A stretch of DNA of 64,000 nucleotides from Acetobacteraceae bacterium. Its GTDB lineage: Bacteria > Pseudomonadota > Alphaproteobacteria > Acetobacterales > Acetobacteraceae. The position numbers were made by a program, and so were the translations under genes. The DNA lies in contig JASHOF010000175.1 in assembly GCA_030041255.1 (NCBI GenBank), forward strand, positions 1 through 64,000, read 5' to 3'. Below, piece after piece: positions 48,381 through 57,179 of this stretch. The notes beneath the pieces are model-generated. The model ran no database searches. It saw only the letters and a list, made by a program, of their open reading frames with translations, and was not told the origin of the DNA. Position 1 is the stretch's first letter, and the number at the start of each line of letters is the position of its first letter.

Positions 48381-48407
48381 GGGGCGCGGAGCCAGGCTCC
48401 GCGCCCC
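48381..48407. terminator. strong bidirectional hairpin
   Basis: A 12-bp perfect stem closed by CAG: arm GGGGCGCGGAGC (48381-48392) pairs with GCTCCGCGCCCC (48396-48407). It sits between the converging anti-sigma and small secreted protein genes and can stop both directions. No T-run follows on either side. Confidence 0.6.
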
Positions 48408-48468
48408 ATTCCGTGGCAGGAACGGGATGGTGATCAGCCTCTCTTTCCCGTTCGCCGGGGGATTCGCT

Positions 48469-48777
48469 TCAGTGGCCGCCGCCCCTCTGGTTGGCGACCG
48501 ACATCGCGTTGTTGATCGGCGCCGCACTGCTACCCGGCTGCGACTGGTAGGCCCCGGCCATGGGTTGAATGCCGCCGCTGGCGTCGGTGTACGGCGTTAC
48601 CCCAGTCCTCGCCAAGGCGAAGTCCGGCTGGTTCGTTGAAGGGCCGGCAATGGCTGCCGTCACGGGGCGCGCGCCGGCCCCGGCCAATCCGCCACCCCCA
48701 CTGCCGTTTCCGGCCAGGGCCATTGCGGGGGCCGAGAGGAGCAGCACACCGAACGCCGCACCATGAAATCGTTTCAT
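48469..48777 (-). CDS. small secreted Gly/Ala-rich protein
   Basis: Protein of 102 aa. Start at 48777 has an AGGAAC site and gives a clean signal peptide (MKRFHGAAFGVLLLSAPAMA). The mature part is Gly-rich (GNGSGGGGLAGAGA) with TNQPDFALARTGVTPYTD and ends RGGGH. No homology recognised. It converges with the sigma and anti-sigma genes and may be a target of that sigma factor, but this is only proximity. Confidence 0.6.
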   Translation of the reverse strand: MKRFHGAAFGVLLLSAPAMALAGNGSGGGGLAGAGARPVTAAIAGPSTNQPDFALARTGVTPYTDASGGIQPMAGAYQSQPGSSAAPINNAMSVANQRGGGH

Positions 48778-48802
48778 CGCAACAGTTCCTTTTCTGGATT
48801 GA

Positions 48803-48822
48803 CGGGCCGGCTTCCCGGCCCG
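48803..48822 (-). terminator. hairpin downstream of the Mla-type operon
   Basis: CGGGCCGG (48803-48810) pairs with CCGGCCCG (48815-48822) around a 4-nt loop, an 8-bp GC stem between the lipoprotein gene and the small secreted protein gene. It probably ends the leftward Mla-type operon message. T content after it is low. Confidence 0.5.
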
Positions 48823-49035
48823 CTCGAACACACCACCAGGTGGTGCCGAGCCTCCTGGTCGAGGATCAGAAAAGGCAGCCGGACGACATGCGATCATTGC
48901 ATGTAACGGAATCCCGGGGCGCATCTTCTCTGGCCAGCGCCGGTGCAGCACGCGACACGGACCCTCCGTCAGTGGGTGCCCCGTCCCGCGCCATGATCGA
49001 GGCGCCAGGCGCGGCCGGGTCGAGCACGCTGCGGG

Positions 49036-49635
49036 TCAGGCGAAGCGTGCCAGGGCCGCCGCCGTCTCGCGAAACACCTCTGCGAGCGCGGCAAGCTGTG
49101 CCGCGACATCCGCCGTCGCGTCCGCCCCGGCTGCGAGCGGGCTCGTTGCCGTTTCGGTCGTTTGCAGCAGCACGCGCGGACTGGCACTCGCCGTCGCCAG
49201 CAACACGATCGAGAGCGACGCCACTGCCCGTCCGGCTCCTGGCTCGGCCCAAAGCTGCATCAGCTCCGCCTCCAGCGTGAGGCCAGCCGGGGCAAGGCTG
49301 CCGGGGGCCAGGACGGCAGCGAAAAGTCCGCTCTGGGCAAGATACTGCCGAAGCGCAGAGCCCACCCCTTCGGCAGGCGAAACGGCCCAGCGATTGTAGA
49401 AGTCGCTCTGCATCACGCCGTCCGGCTGCAGCGTTATCAATCCACGATCGCCAAGCGATGGGGCCGCCTGCAGGCTCCGCACCAGCAGCACCTTGCCGCC
49501 CTGCCGCGGCGGTCGTGCCGGGGGGGCCGGAACAGCGAGTGCCCAATCCTCTCGCTGCAGGTAGGGCCGGTTCAGAACCCCGCCACAGCCGGCCAGCGCC
49601 AGCGGCAACCCGATGAGGCAGTCCCTCCGCCTCAT
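49036..49635 (-). CDS. ABC-type transport auxiliary lipoprotein (PqiC-like)
   Basis: Lipoprotein of 199 aa. Lipobox LALAGC near the N terminus (MRRRDCLIGLPLALAGCGG), then the family core YLQREDWALAVP and a strand-rich middle (KVLLVRSLQAAPSL). Members of this family (PqiC/YmbA) sit in the outer membrane and pair with MCE proteins. Its start overlaps the MlaD-like stop, and it closes the lipid-transport operon. Confidence 0.8.
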   Translation of the reverse strand: MRRRDCLIGLPLALAGCGGVLNRPYLQREDWALAVPAPPARPPRQGGKVLLVRSLQAAPSLGDRGLITLQPDGVMQSDFYNRWAVSPAEGVGSALRQYLAQSGLFAAVLAPGSLAPAGLTLEAELMQLWAEPGAGRAVASLSIVLLATASASPRVLLQTTETATSPLAAGADATADVAAQLAALAEVFRETAAALARFA

Positions 49636-50672
49636 CTTCCTCCCCCGCTGTTGACACCGCCCTGGCGCGGCGGCGGCCCGCCGAACAGCACGCCGGCCGG
49701 ATACGCACGCAGCGTGTCGGTGGTTTCGCGCAGGTTCGAGGCGGTTGCTGCAAGGTCACGCAGGATCGGAATCATGCTCCGTTCGAAGTCCGCCGTCGCC
49801 GTGTCGGTACGTTCCGCCGTCCGCGAAAGAGTGGTGACGAGTGGCGGCAGCGCGCGCGTCACCGCGGCAATCTCGGCGGCAGCCTTGTCGGCATTGGTCC
49901 CGATCGCTTCGAGCTTGCCGCCGCGCAACAGCGCGCTGAGCGCCGCGCTGTCCTGGCGAATGCCGGCAGCGAGGCCGGCCAGGTCCGCCTTCTCGATTAC
50001 CTCATTGAGGTGGGACACGAGGGTCCGCGTCGCCGTCAGCGTCTGGTGTGCCTCCCCGCTCTTCACCTCCTGCTGCAGCTCCTGGATCAGCCCGAGCAGT
50101 GCGGCGGCAATATCCCTGAAGTCGATATCCTTGAGTTGGTCGGCAAGCTGCTCCGCCGCACTCTGCACCTGCGAGAACGTGCTCGGCGCCGACGGCACAT
50201 AGGGGTAGCGCGGCGCCCATGGCACTTCGAGCGGAGGAAATTGCGCAGGATTGACGAAATCGAGCGCAAGATAGCTGATTCCGGTGATCCCCTGCGTGAC
50301 GATCCGCGCCCGAAAGCCGATCTTCACGGCATCCGCGATCCGCGCCTCGCTGAGCGAGCGGCCAATCCGGTTCGCCGAGACGACAAAACGCACGACCACC
50401 ATGCGATACGTGGCGCGCCGCAGAGTGGTCGGCGCATTGCGGAAATACTCGGCCGTGACCAGCCCGATATCCGTGACCCGGCCCACCGTTACGCCGAGAT
50501 AACTCACCGGCGCGCCGACGCTGAGGCCCTGCACCGATTCGCTGAAGTAGGTCTCCATCTGCGTCGCATTCTGGAGATTCTCGCCGCCGAGGAACAGGAC
50601 AAGGCCGACCACGGCCGCGATCCCGATCACGATCAGAAGGCCGACGCGCAGATAGATTGCTCGCGATCCCAT
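49632..50672 (-). CDS. mlaD: MCE-domain protein (MlaD-like) of a lipid transporter
   Basis: Protein of 346 aa with one N-terminal membrane helix (LRVGLLIVIGIAAVVGLVLFL), then the MCE domain (VQGLSVGAPVSYLGVTVGRV and on) that forms a hexameric lipid tunnel in the periplasm. The C-terminal 150 residues are a long helical part (LADQLKDIDFRDIAAALLGL). Longer than typical MlaD (about 180 aa), nearer the larger MCE proteins. The start at 50672 overlaps the ATPase stop (TGATG). Confidence 0.88.
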   Translation of the reverse strand: MGSRAIYLRVGLLIVIGIAAVVGLVLFLGGENLQNATQMETYFSESVQGLSVGAPVSYLGVTVGRVTDIGLVTAEYFRNAPTTLRRATYRMVVVRFVVSANRIGRSLSEARIADAVKIGFRARIVTQGITGISYLALDFVNPAQFPPLEVPWAPRYPYVPSAPSTFSQVQSAAEQLADQLKDIDFRDIAAALLGLIQELQQEVKSGEAHQTLTATRTLVSHLNEVIEKADLAGLAAGIRQDSAALSALLRGGKLEAIGTNADKAAAEIAAVTRALPPLVTTLSRTAERTDTATADFERSMIPILRDLAATASNLRETTDTLRAYPAGVLFGGPPPRQGGVNSGGGR

Positions 50673-51421
50673 CACAGCACCTCGCGGTGGAAGAAGGCGT
50701 GGACGACCGGATTCGTGCTCTCCGCTTTCAGCCGCCCGGGCCGGCCTTCGGCGATCAGCCCCCCGGCATCGCGATCGAGCATGATGCAGCGATCCGCAAT
50801 CGCCATGATCGAGGCAAGCTCGTGCGTGACAACGATGAAGGTGACACCGAGCGCATCGCGCAGCTCGAGAATGAGCGCATCGAGCCCGGCAGAGGTGATC
50901 GGGTCGAGGCCCGCCCCCGGTTCGTCGAGAAAGAGCAGCGGCGGATCGAGCGCCATCGCCCGCGCGATGCCGGCGCGCTTCGCCATCCCTCCGGAAATCT
51001 CTGCCGGCAGCAGCGACGCGGATGCCGCCAGCCCGACCAGCCCGAGCTTGGTCCGCGCCACGCTCTCCCGTGCCGCCGGCTGCAGGCCGGTATAGATCTC
51101 GAGCGGCAGCATGACATTCTCGAGCAGTGTCATCGAGCCGAACAGCGCTCCCGACTGGAACATCACGCCGATGTGCGGCAGCACGCTCTCCCGTTCGCGC
51201 AGCATGTCGTGGCCCAGCACCTCGATCGACCCCGTACTCGGCGCAACGAGGCCGATCAGTTGCTTCATCAGCGTCGACTTGCCGCAGCCCGATCCGCCGA
51301 GAATGACGAACACTTCCTTTTCCGTGACCGTGAAGGAGACATCCTGGAAGATCGTCCGCGATCCGAATCGCTGCCCGACACCTTCCGCCCGCACCACCAC
51401 GGCACGCGATCCCCCGCTCAT
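50672..51421 (-). CDS. mlaF: lipid ABC transporter ATP-binding protein (MlaF-like)
   Basis: ATPase of 249 aa with Walker A GGSGCGKST, signature ISGGMAKRAGIARAM (characteristic of MlaF rather than other ABC ATPases) and Walker B LLFLDEPGAGLDP. Couples to the MlaE-like permease. Starts inside an ATGA overlap with the permease gene. Confidence 0.94.
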   Translation of the reverse strand: MSGGSRAVVVRAEGVGQRFGSRTIFQDVSFTVTEKEVFVILGGSGCGKSTLMKQLIGLVAPSTGSIEVLGHDMLRERESVLPHIGVMFQSGALFGSMTLLENVMLPLEIYTGLQPAARESVARTKLGLVGLAASASLLPAEISGGMAKRAGIARAMALDPPLLFLDEPGAGLDPITSAGLDALILELRDALGVTFIVVTHELASIMAIADRCIMLDRDAGGLIAEGRPGRLKAESTNPVVHAFFHREVL

Positions 51422-52671
51422 AGCCCGAGCCGGTAGAAGAGCAGGGCGAACAGACCATCGAGCAGGATGGTGGCGACAATGCCGCCGACCACCGCCGCGG
51501 TGGCCGAAATACCCACCGCGCGCGGGCCTCGCCCGGTCGCAAGCCCCCGGTTGCAGCCGATCGCGGCGACCACAGCGGCGAAGCAGAGCGCCTTGAAGAG
51601 GCCGCCCGCGAAGTCGCCGATCGTCGTCGCCCCCTGCACCTGCGCGACCACCGCCGCCAGCGGGTAGCCGAACAGTTTCAGCACCACCGCCATGCCGACC
51701 AGTCCGGCAAGCTCGAGGCCGATCGTCAGCATCGGCATCACCAGCACGGCAGCGCAGAGCCGCGGCAGCACCAGCATCGTCATCGGGTCGAGGCCCATGG
51801 TCGAGAGCGCATCGATCTCCTCGTTGACCTTCATGGTGCCGATCTCGGCGGCAAACGCGGATGCGGTGCGTCCGGCAAGGATGACCGCCGCCAGCAGCGG
51901 TCCGAGTTCGCGAAAGAGACCGATGGCAACCAGGTTCGCAACAAATATGACGGCGCCGAAGGTGCGCAGCGGAATCGCCGACTGGAAGGCCAGGATCAGT
52001 CCGATCAGGAAGCCGAGCAGGAGGACGAGCGGCATTGCCTTGACCCCCGCCTGGTCCGCCGCACCAAAAATATCGACGGGTCGCAGCATGCGGAGGCGCC
52101 GTGGCGCCAGGAAGATCGCCACCGCTGCTTCGCCGAGAAATGCAATGCCGTTGGCGGCCGTGGCAAATCCGCTCCACAGCAGGGGTATCAGGCGAAGCCT
52201 CTCGCTCGCGGCCTTCGCTTGCGCCGGCTCCTGCAACGCCTCGCGCACGCGTGCAATCAGCGCCGCCATCGCCTCGTCGGCTCCCTCCAGCTCGGCCCGG
52301 CTGCCATGCGCGTTCTCTGCCGCTACCAGGAGCGTCGCTCCCGCCGTGTCGCAGAGCGAGACCCCCGAGAGGTCGAACATCAGGGCGCGTTCCTTCGCCC
52401 CGCTCGCCGCCTTCAGGGTCGGCGTCCAGAGCAGCCCCGCCCCGGCCGCGTCCAGCCGCCCGGCGAAGACCAGCGCAAGGCGGTCCGCCCGTTCGGTGGG
52501 CGCAACGGTCGCCGTCTCGCCCGCCCGCGCCGGCGTTGCCCTCGTGCTCACGGCCGGGGTGTCGCCCGCGCAAGCCGCCGGGCGCCTGATCGAGGCTCGG
52601 CCGAGGGTGGAAATCTCGTGCACGTCATGCCTGGGATGCGAGACGTTGAGAGGACCTCGTGCAGTTGCCAC
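51418..52671 (-). CDS. mlaE: lipid ABC transporter permease (MlaE-like) with N-terminal STAS-like domain
   Basis: Membrane permease of 417 aa. About 130 N-terminal residues look like a STAS domain (LMFDLSGVSLCDTAGATLLVAAEN), here fused to the permease although MlaB is often a separate gene. The permease core starts near residue 165 and has GRTASAFAAEIGTMKVNEEIDALSTMG, the MlaE signature. The start is uncertain: a GTG at 52551 gives a shorter N terminus. It opens the MlaE-MlaF-MlaD-lipoprotein operon. Confidence 0.88.
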   Translation of the reverse strand: MATARGPLNVSHPRHDVHEISTLGRASIRRPAACAGDTPAVSTRATPARAGETATVAPTERADRLALVFAGRLDAAGAGLLWTPTLKAASGAKERALMFDLSGVSLCDTAGATLLVAAENAHGSRAELEGADEAMAALIARVREALQEPAQAKAASERLRLIPLLWSGFATAANGIAFLGEAAVAIFLAPRRLRMLRPVDIFGAADQAGVKAMPLVLLLGFLIGLILAFQSAIPLRTFGAVIFVANLVAIGLFRELGPLLAAVILAGRTASAFAAEIGTMKVNEEIDALSTMGLDPMTMLVLPRLCAAVLVMPMLTIGLELAGLVGMAVVLKLFGYPLAAVVAQVQGATTIGDFAGGLFKALCFAAVVAAIGCNRGLATGRGPRAVGISATAAVVGGIVATILLDGLFALLFYRLGL

Positions 52672-52758
52672 AAAACGAAGCCATTATACCAAGGCTCTGC
52701 CAAGGTCACGCGGCCGGCCGTGCCGCGTGCGCTTCGCTGCAAGGGAGAAGATCATACG

Positions 52759-53763
52759 ATGGAGAGGCACGTCGTCGCTGACCGCGATCAGCGGATCGGG
52801 CGCATCAGGCTCAACCGCACTGCGGCGCTGAACGCGCTCGACCTTTCCATGGTCCGCGCGATTCGGGCGGCGCTCGACACCTGGCACGATGCGCCCGCCG
52901 TGCACGCGGTCGTTATCGAATCAACGGACTCCCGCTCGTTCTGCGCCGGCGGCGATGTGCGCGCGATGCGGGCTGCCGCCCTGGCCGGCGACGACGCGGC
53001 GATCTTTTCGTTCTTTTCCGAGGAATATGCGCTGAACCGCACCATCGCCGAATATCCGAAGCCCTATATCGCGCTGGTCGACGGGATTTCCATGGGCGGC
53101 GGCATCGGCATCTCGGTGCACGGATCCGCACGCGTCGCGACCGAGCACGCCTTGTTCGCAATGCCGGAAACGGCCATCGCCCTCTTCCCCGATATCGGGG
53201 CCAGCTATCTCCTGCCACGGCTGCCGGGTGCGCTCGGCTCCTGGCTCGCCCTCACGGGCACGCGGCTCCAAGGCGCCGATGCCGTGCACGCCGGCCTTGC
53301 GACGCACTTCGTCCCGCGTGCCAGGCTCTCCGCCCTTTCTCGGGCACTGGCAGAAGATGGCACCGGCGTGCTCGCCGCCTTCGCCGAGCCGCTTCCGCCT
53401 TTCACCTTCGCCGCGCTGAGGCCGGCCATCGACCGCTGTTTCGCTGCTCCCTCCGTTGCCGCCATCTTCCAGCGGCTCGCCGCCGAGCCTGGGGACTTCG
53501 GCCGTGATACTCTCGCGAGCCTCGGCACCTTTTCCCCCTCTTCCATTTTATGGAGCTTCGAAATCCTCCGTCGCGGCGCCGCCTCCACTCTCGGCGAAGC
53601 GCTCGCGACAGAACTCCGCCTCGTCAGGCGCGTGGTCCGCCACCCCGACTTCGCCGAAGGCGTGCGGGCAATGGTGCTGGACAAGGACCGCTCGCCCCGC
53701 TGGACGCCGCCCGGCATCGAAGAGGTCGATCCGGCAGCCATTGCTGCCATGTTCCGGGAGTAG
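52759..53763 (+). CDS. enoyl-CoA hydratase/isomerase family, 3-hydroxyisobutyryl-CoA hydrolase type
   Basis: Protein of 334 aa. The crotonase motif SFCAGGDVRAMR and the IALVDGISMGGGIGISVHGSARVATEH stretch with FPDIGASYLLPRLPG are typical of 3-hydroxyisobutyryl-CoA hydrolase, an enzyme of valine breakdown. The C-terminal part ends KDRSPRWTPPGIEEVDPAAI, as in this subfamily. Start at ATG 52759 with GGGAG upstream. A generic enoyl-CoA hydratase is the alternative. Confidence 0.88.
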   Translation: MERHVVADRDQRIGRIRLNRTAALNALDLSMVRAIRAALDTWHDAPAVHAVVIESTDSRSFCAGGDVRAMRAAALAGDDAAIFSFFSEEYALNRTIAEYPKPYIALVDGISMGGGIGISVHGSARVATEHALFAMPETAIALFPDIGASYLLPRLPGALGSWLALTGTRLQGADAVHAGLATHFVPRARLSALSRALAEDGTGVLAAFAEPLPPFTFAALRPAIDRCFAAPSVAAIFQRLAAEPGDFGRDTLASLGTFSPSSILWSFEILRRGAASTLGEALATELRLVRRVVRHPDFAEGVRAMVLDKDRSPRWTPPGIEEVDPAAIAAMFRE

Positions 53764-53768
53764 GGAAA

Positions 53769-54596
53769 ATGCCGGCGCATATCTGCGTCACCTGCGGCAC
53801 CCAGTACCCGCCCGCCGCTCAGCCTCCATCCGCCTGTCCGATTTGCGAAGATCCGCGCCAGTACGTGAATCCCCTTGGCCAGGGCTGGATCACGCCGGAG
53901 CGTCTGGCGGAGACGCACGCCAACGCCTTCCGCCTGCTCGAGCCTTCGCTCTTTTCCCTCACCACCCTGCCTGCCTTTGGCATCGGCCAGCGCGCGCTTC
54001 TGATTTTGAGGGCGGAAGGCAACGTGCTCTGGGATTGCCTCTCTCTCCTCGATCCGGCGAGCAGGGAATTGATCCGTTCGCTGGGCGGCCTTTCCGCGAT
54101 CGCCATCTCGCATCCGCATTTCTACGCCTCGATGGTCGATTGGGCCACCGCATTCGCCTGCCCGATCCACCTCCATGCCGCCGACCGGCAATGGGCGATG
54201 CGGCCCGATCCGGCAGTCCGTTTCTGGGATGGGGAGACATTGGCGCTTGGCCCCGGCATCACCCTGATCCGCGGCGGCGGGCATTTCGCAGGAGGAACGA
54301 TGCTGCACTGGGCGGAAGGAACAGGGGGGAAGGGTGCGCTTCTCTCGGGTGACATCCTCCAGGTTCTGCCCGATCGGCGCCACGTTTCCTTCATGCGGAG
54401 CTATCCCAATCTGTGGCCGCTTTCCGCGCCGGCTGTGCGGCGGCTTGTCGCGGCGTTGGATGCTTTCTCTTTCGTATCGATCTACGGCGCTTTCGCGGGC
54501 CGCGAGATTCGCAGCGCAGGAAAGCAGGCGCTGGCGGCCTCCGCCGGGCGCTATCTCGCCGCGCTCGCGGGAGACGGCAGCGCGGAAAATGTGTAG
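53769..54596 (+). CDS. zinc-ribbon plus metallo-beta-lactamase-fold protein
   Basis: Protein of 275 aa starting 5 nt after the hydrolase stop. The first 30 residues form a Cys4 zinc ribbon (ICVTCGTQYPP and ACPICEDPRQY). The rest is a metallo-beta-lactamase fold, but the usual HxHxDH is HPHFYASMVDW and later IRGGGHFAGGTMLHW and LSGDILQVLPDRRHVSFMRSYPN; several metal ligands differ. Function unknown; it may be a degenerate or specialised hydrolase. Coupled to the acyl-CoA hydrolase gene. Confidence 0.8.
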   Translation: MPAHICVTCGTQYPPAAQPPSACPICEDPRQYVNPLGQGWITPERLAETHANAFRLLEPSLFSLTTLPAFGIGQRALLILRAEGNVLWDCLSLLDPASRELIRSLGGLSAIAISHPHFYASMVDWATAFACPIHLHAADRQWAMRPDPAVRFWDGETLALGPGITLIRGGGHFAGGTMLHWAEGTGGKGALLSGDILQVLPDRRHVSFMRSYPNLWPLSAPAVRRLVAALDAFSFVSIYGAFAGREIRSAGKQALAASAGRYLAALAGDGSAENV

Positions 54597-54667
54597 CAGC
54601 CTGTCCTCTGATCGCTATCATTGCAGAGTGCACGCTCAGGCGCGCCATACCAAGGGAGATCCCTTCC

Positions 54668-55150
54668 ATGCTCGGCGAAGCGCCCTCTCCGTCGGCAGAA
54701 ACGCGTGGCATGCAACCGATGTGTTCGTTTCTCGGGCGTGTGCACGCAACCCTTCGCCCGATCGGCTACCCGCTGATGCGAATCGCCGTCGGCCTCGCTT
54801 TTGTGCCGCACGGCTACCAGAAGCTTTCGCTTTTCCTTAGTGGGCACGGCGGCGGCTTCGCCTATTTCTTTGCCGCGCACGGATTTGTCCCGGGCATGTT
54901 CTGGACCATCGTGGTCGGCTGCGTCGAGTTTTTCGGCGGCCTGATGCTGGCCGCAGGCCTCCTCACCCGCCTGGCCGCGCTCGCCCTCGGCGTCGATCTC
55001 CTGCTGGCGCTCGTCACCGTCCTCCTCCCGGCCTCCCGCCTCAGCCCGGTCAACCAGCTCGTCCTGATGTGGGGTTGCATGGTCTTCGGAATCGGCTGCA
55101 TCGGCGGCGGACCGTCCTCGCTCGATGCGATGATCGGCAGGGAATTCTGA
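54668..55150 (+). CDS. DoxX-family membrane protein
   Basis: Protein of 160 aa with four predicted membrane segments: IGYPLMRIAVGLAFVPHGYQKL, MFWTIVVGCVEFFGGLMLAAGLL, LAALALGVDLLLALVTVLL, and LVLMWGCMVFGIGCIGGGP. The PHGYQKL motif is typical of DoxX, which relates to quinone or redox chemistry in some systems but is mostly uncharacterised. The extended N terminus of about 30 residues may mean a later start. Confidence 0.78.
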   Translation: MLGEAPSPSAETRGMQPMCSFLGRVHATLRPIGYPLMRIAVGLAFVPHGYQKLSLFLSGHGGGFAYFFAAHGFVPGMFWTIVVGCVEFFGGLMLAAGLLTRLAALALGVDLLLALVTVLLPASRLSPVNQLVLMWGCMVFGIGCIGGGPSSLDAMIGREF

Positions 55151-55158
55151 TCACCCGC

Positions 55159-56067
55159 TCAGCTTACGGCCACGACCAGCGCCGCCCCGCCCATCACCAG
55201 AAGAAGGCCGGCAACCTCGCGCCGCCGGATCCGTTCATGCAGCAGGAAGTGGCTGAACACCAGCACGAGCGGAATCTCGACCTGGCCGAGCGTCCGCACG
55301 AGTGCCACCGGCGCCAGCGTGAAGCCGGTGAACCAGCAGGCCGACCCTGCCGCGGAAAGAAGCCCGACCCAGCCCGCCCGCCGCCAGGCGCAAACGGCAG
55401 CCATCAGCCCGCCGCGTTCCCGCATGGCCATCCAGCCGCCCTGCATCGCCGTCTGCATGACGTTCATCACCATCAGCGTGACCAGCGCCCGCAGCACCGG
55501 GTTTCCGGCCCCCAGTGACCCGCTCGCCGCCTTGATGAAGATCGCAGTCCAGGCAAAGCAGAAACCGGCGCCGAGCCCGGAGAGCGCGGCCGGATGGCGG
55601 CTGGCCCTGATGAGGGAGTGAAAGCCGGCCGCCTCGCCCGCCAGGGAAAGCGCGATCACGCCGCCGGCGGCGAGCGCGATGCCCAGCCACTCGAGTGGCC
55701 TGAGCGCCTCGCCGAGCACGAGCCAGGCAAAAAGCGCCATCTGGATCGCTTCGGTCTTGGCATAGGCGGTGCCGACCGCGAAGTTGCGGTATCCAAACGA
55801 GAGCAGCAGCAGGATCGTGGCAACGATCTGCGCCAGCCCGCCGGCCGCGGCGGCGATCAGAAAACGCGGCCCGGCGTGCGGCAGATTCCATCCGCTCGCC
55901 GCCAGCCAGACCCCGAGCAGCAGCACATCCGCCGGCAGCGCAAAGAAGTAGCGAACGAAGCTCGCGCCGTTCACCGAAAGCTCCCGTCGCAGCCGTTGCT
56001 GCAACGCGGTGCGCCACACCTGGAACAGGGCTGCCGCCAGCGTCACCGGGATCCAAAGCGGAATCAT
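55159..56067 (-). CDS. EamA/DMT-family transporter
   Basis: Membrane transporter of 302 aa with about ten short hydrophobic segments in two halves, as in EamA (RhaT-like) exporters. Markers are YRNFAVGTAYAKTEAIQMALFAWLVLGE in the first half and LVRTLGQVEIPLVLVFSHFLLHERI in the second. Substrate unknown. Convergent with doxX 8 nt away and divergent from the SIMPL gene. Confidence 0.85.
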   Translation of the reverse strand: MIPLWIPVTLAAALFQVWRTALQQRLRRELSVNGASFVRYFFALPADVLLLGVWLAASGWNLPHAGPRFLIAAAAGGLAQIVATILLLLSFGYRNFAVGTAYAKTEAIQMALFAWLVLGEALRPLEWLGIALAAGGVIALSLAGEAAGFHSLIRASRHPAALSGLGAGFCFAWTAIFIKAASGSLGAGNPVLRALVTLMVMNVMQTAMQGGWMAMRERGGLMAAVCAWRRAGWVGLLSAAGSACWFTGFTLAPVALVRTLGQVEIPLVLVFSHFLLHERIRRREVAGLLLVMGGAALVVAVS

Positions 56068-56212
56068 GGGACCCCGCGCAGCGCGGCAAACGGCACCAGC
56101 GTCTCCGATCTTTCCTCGCCATACCGGAGCGTAAGGTCCGATCGAACCTGGTCAAGTCGGCTTGCGTCTCTGCTACGTCGGAGGCAGTCTCCTGGCTGCC
56201 CGGAGAAGACAG

Positions 56213-56890
56213 ATGCGATATGCACGGAATGGCTTCATTGCGACGTGGTTCACGCTCGCACTGCTCATCGCAGCCGCGCCCGCCCGCGCCGCAACCATCC
56301 TTCATCTTTCCTCGAGCGCGACCGTCAAGGTGATGCCCGATCAACTCGAAGCCACGCTCGCCGCCGAGGTCGGTGCGCCAACACCCGTCCAGGCGCAGGC
56401 CGCCGTCAACGCGATGGTAAGCCGCGCGCTGGCCGAGGTGCGAGCGGTCAGCGCCGTCACCGCTTCCACGGGCGGCTATTCCGTCTGGCACGTCAGCGAC
56501 CCGCACTCCGAGTGGCGGGCCAGCCAGGCGATCAATCTCAGCGCCACCGACGGCCCGGCGCTGCTTGGCCTGGTCGGAACGCTGCAAGCCGATGGCCTCG
56601 CGGTTTCCTCGCTTGCCTGGACCCTCAAGGATGAAACCGCCGAGGCGGCGCAAGACAAGGCCCAATCGATGGCGCTCACAGCTTTGAAGGGGAAGGCCGA
56701 GCGGGCGGCGAAACTGCTCGGCATGCATTTCGCAGGCTTCCGCAGAATCTGGCTCACCCCGCCGGAAGGACCGCCCATGCGGCCAATGCCGATGATGGCG
56801 GCGCGCGCCATGCCGGAACCGAGCGCCGTGCCGGGTGAGACATCGGTGACCGCAACGGTGACGGCAGAAGCGAGACTCGACGACCAGTAG
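56213..56890 (+). CDS. SIMPL (DUF541) domain protein, periplasmic
   Basis: Protein of 225 aa. Signal peptide (FIATWFTLALLIAAAPARAA) then the SIMPL domain (LHLSSSATVKVMPDQLEATLAAEVGAPTPVQAQAAVNAMV and YSVWHVSDP, then ETAEAAQDKAQSMALTALKGKAERAAKLLGM). The family occurs widely in Gram-negatives and is linked to envelope stress, but without a known activity. Start at 56213 fits the signal peptide. Confidence 0.82.
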   Translation: MRYARNGFIATWFTLALLIAAAPARAATILHLSSSATVKVMPDQLEATLAAEVGAPTPVQAQAAVNAMVSRALAEVRAVSAVTASTGGYSVWHVSDPHSEWRASQAINLSATDGPALLGLVGTLQADGLAVSSLAWTLKDETAEAAQDKAQSMALTALKGKAERAAKLLGMHFAGFRRIWLTPPEGPPMRPMPMMAARAMPEPSAVPGETSVTATVTAEARLDDQ

Positions 56891-56916
56891 GAACTGTCCC
56901 TGCCGTCCGCCCCGGC

Positions 56917-57120
56917 TCAGGAAAGGGCGAGCGGCACCAGCGCCGCGCGCCACCGCCGCTCGAGCACCCGCTCGCGGAAGTGGAGCAGTTCACGCCTTGC
57001 CGCGGCCGTCAGGCAGCCCTCGGGAATGTCCTGCCCGGACGCTCCGGCGGTCGCGTAGCCGGGCGGCAATGGCAGTTCGCCCCTCTGCCCACCGGCCTTG
57101 CCTCGGTCGGGAGGAGGGCA
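56917..57120 (-). pseudogene. possible C-terminal coding remnant (unidentified)
   Basis: A 67-codon open frame on the minus strand with no start codon, GC-rich third positions, and a plausible helical end (ARRELLHFRERVLERRW). Upstream it meets stops at about 57121. It may be the tail of an unrecognised gene truncated in the same event as its neighbours, or chance coding. Confidence 0.3.
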
Positions 57121-57179
57121 TCAGCGCGCATCCCGCTATGCGGTGCGGCGCCGACAGGAACCCGGGTTTCGTTGGCACC

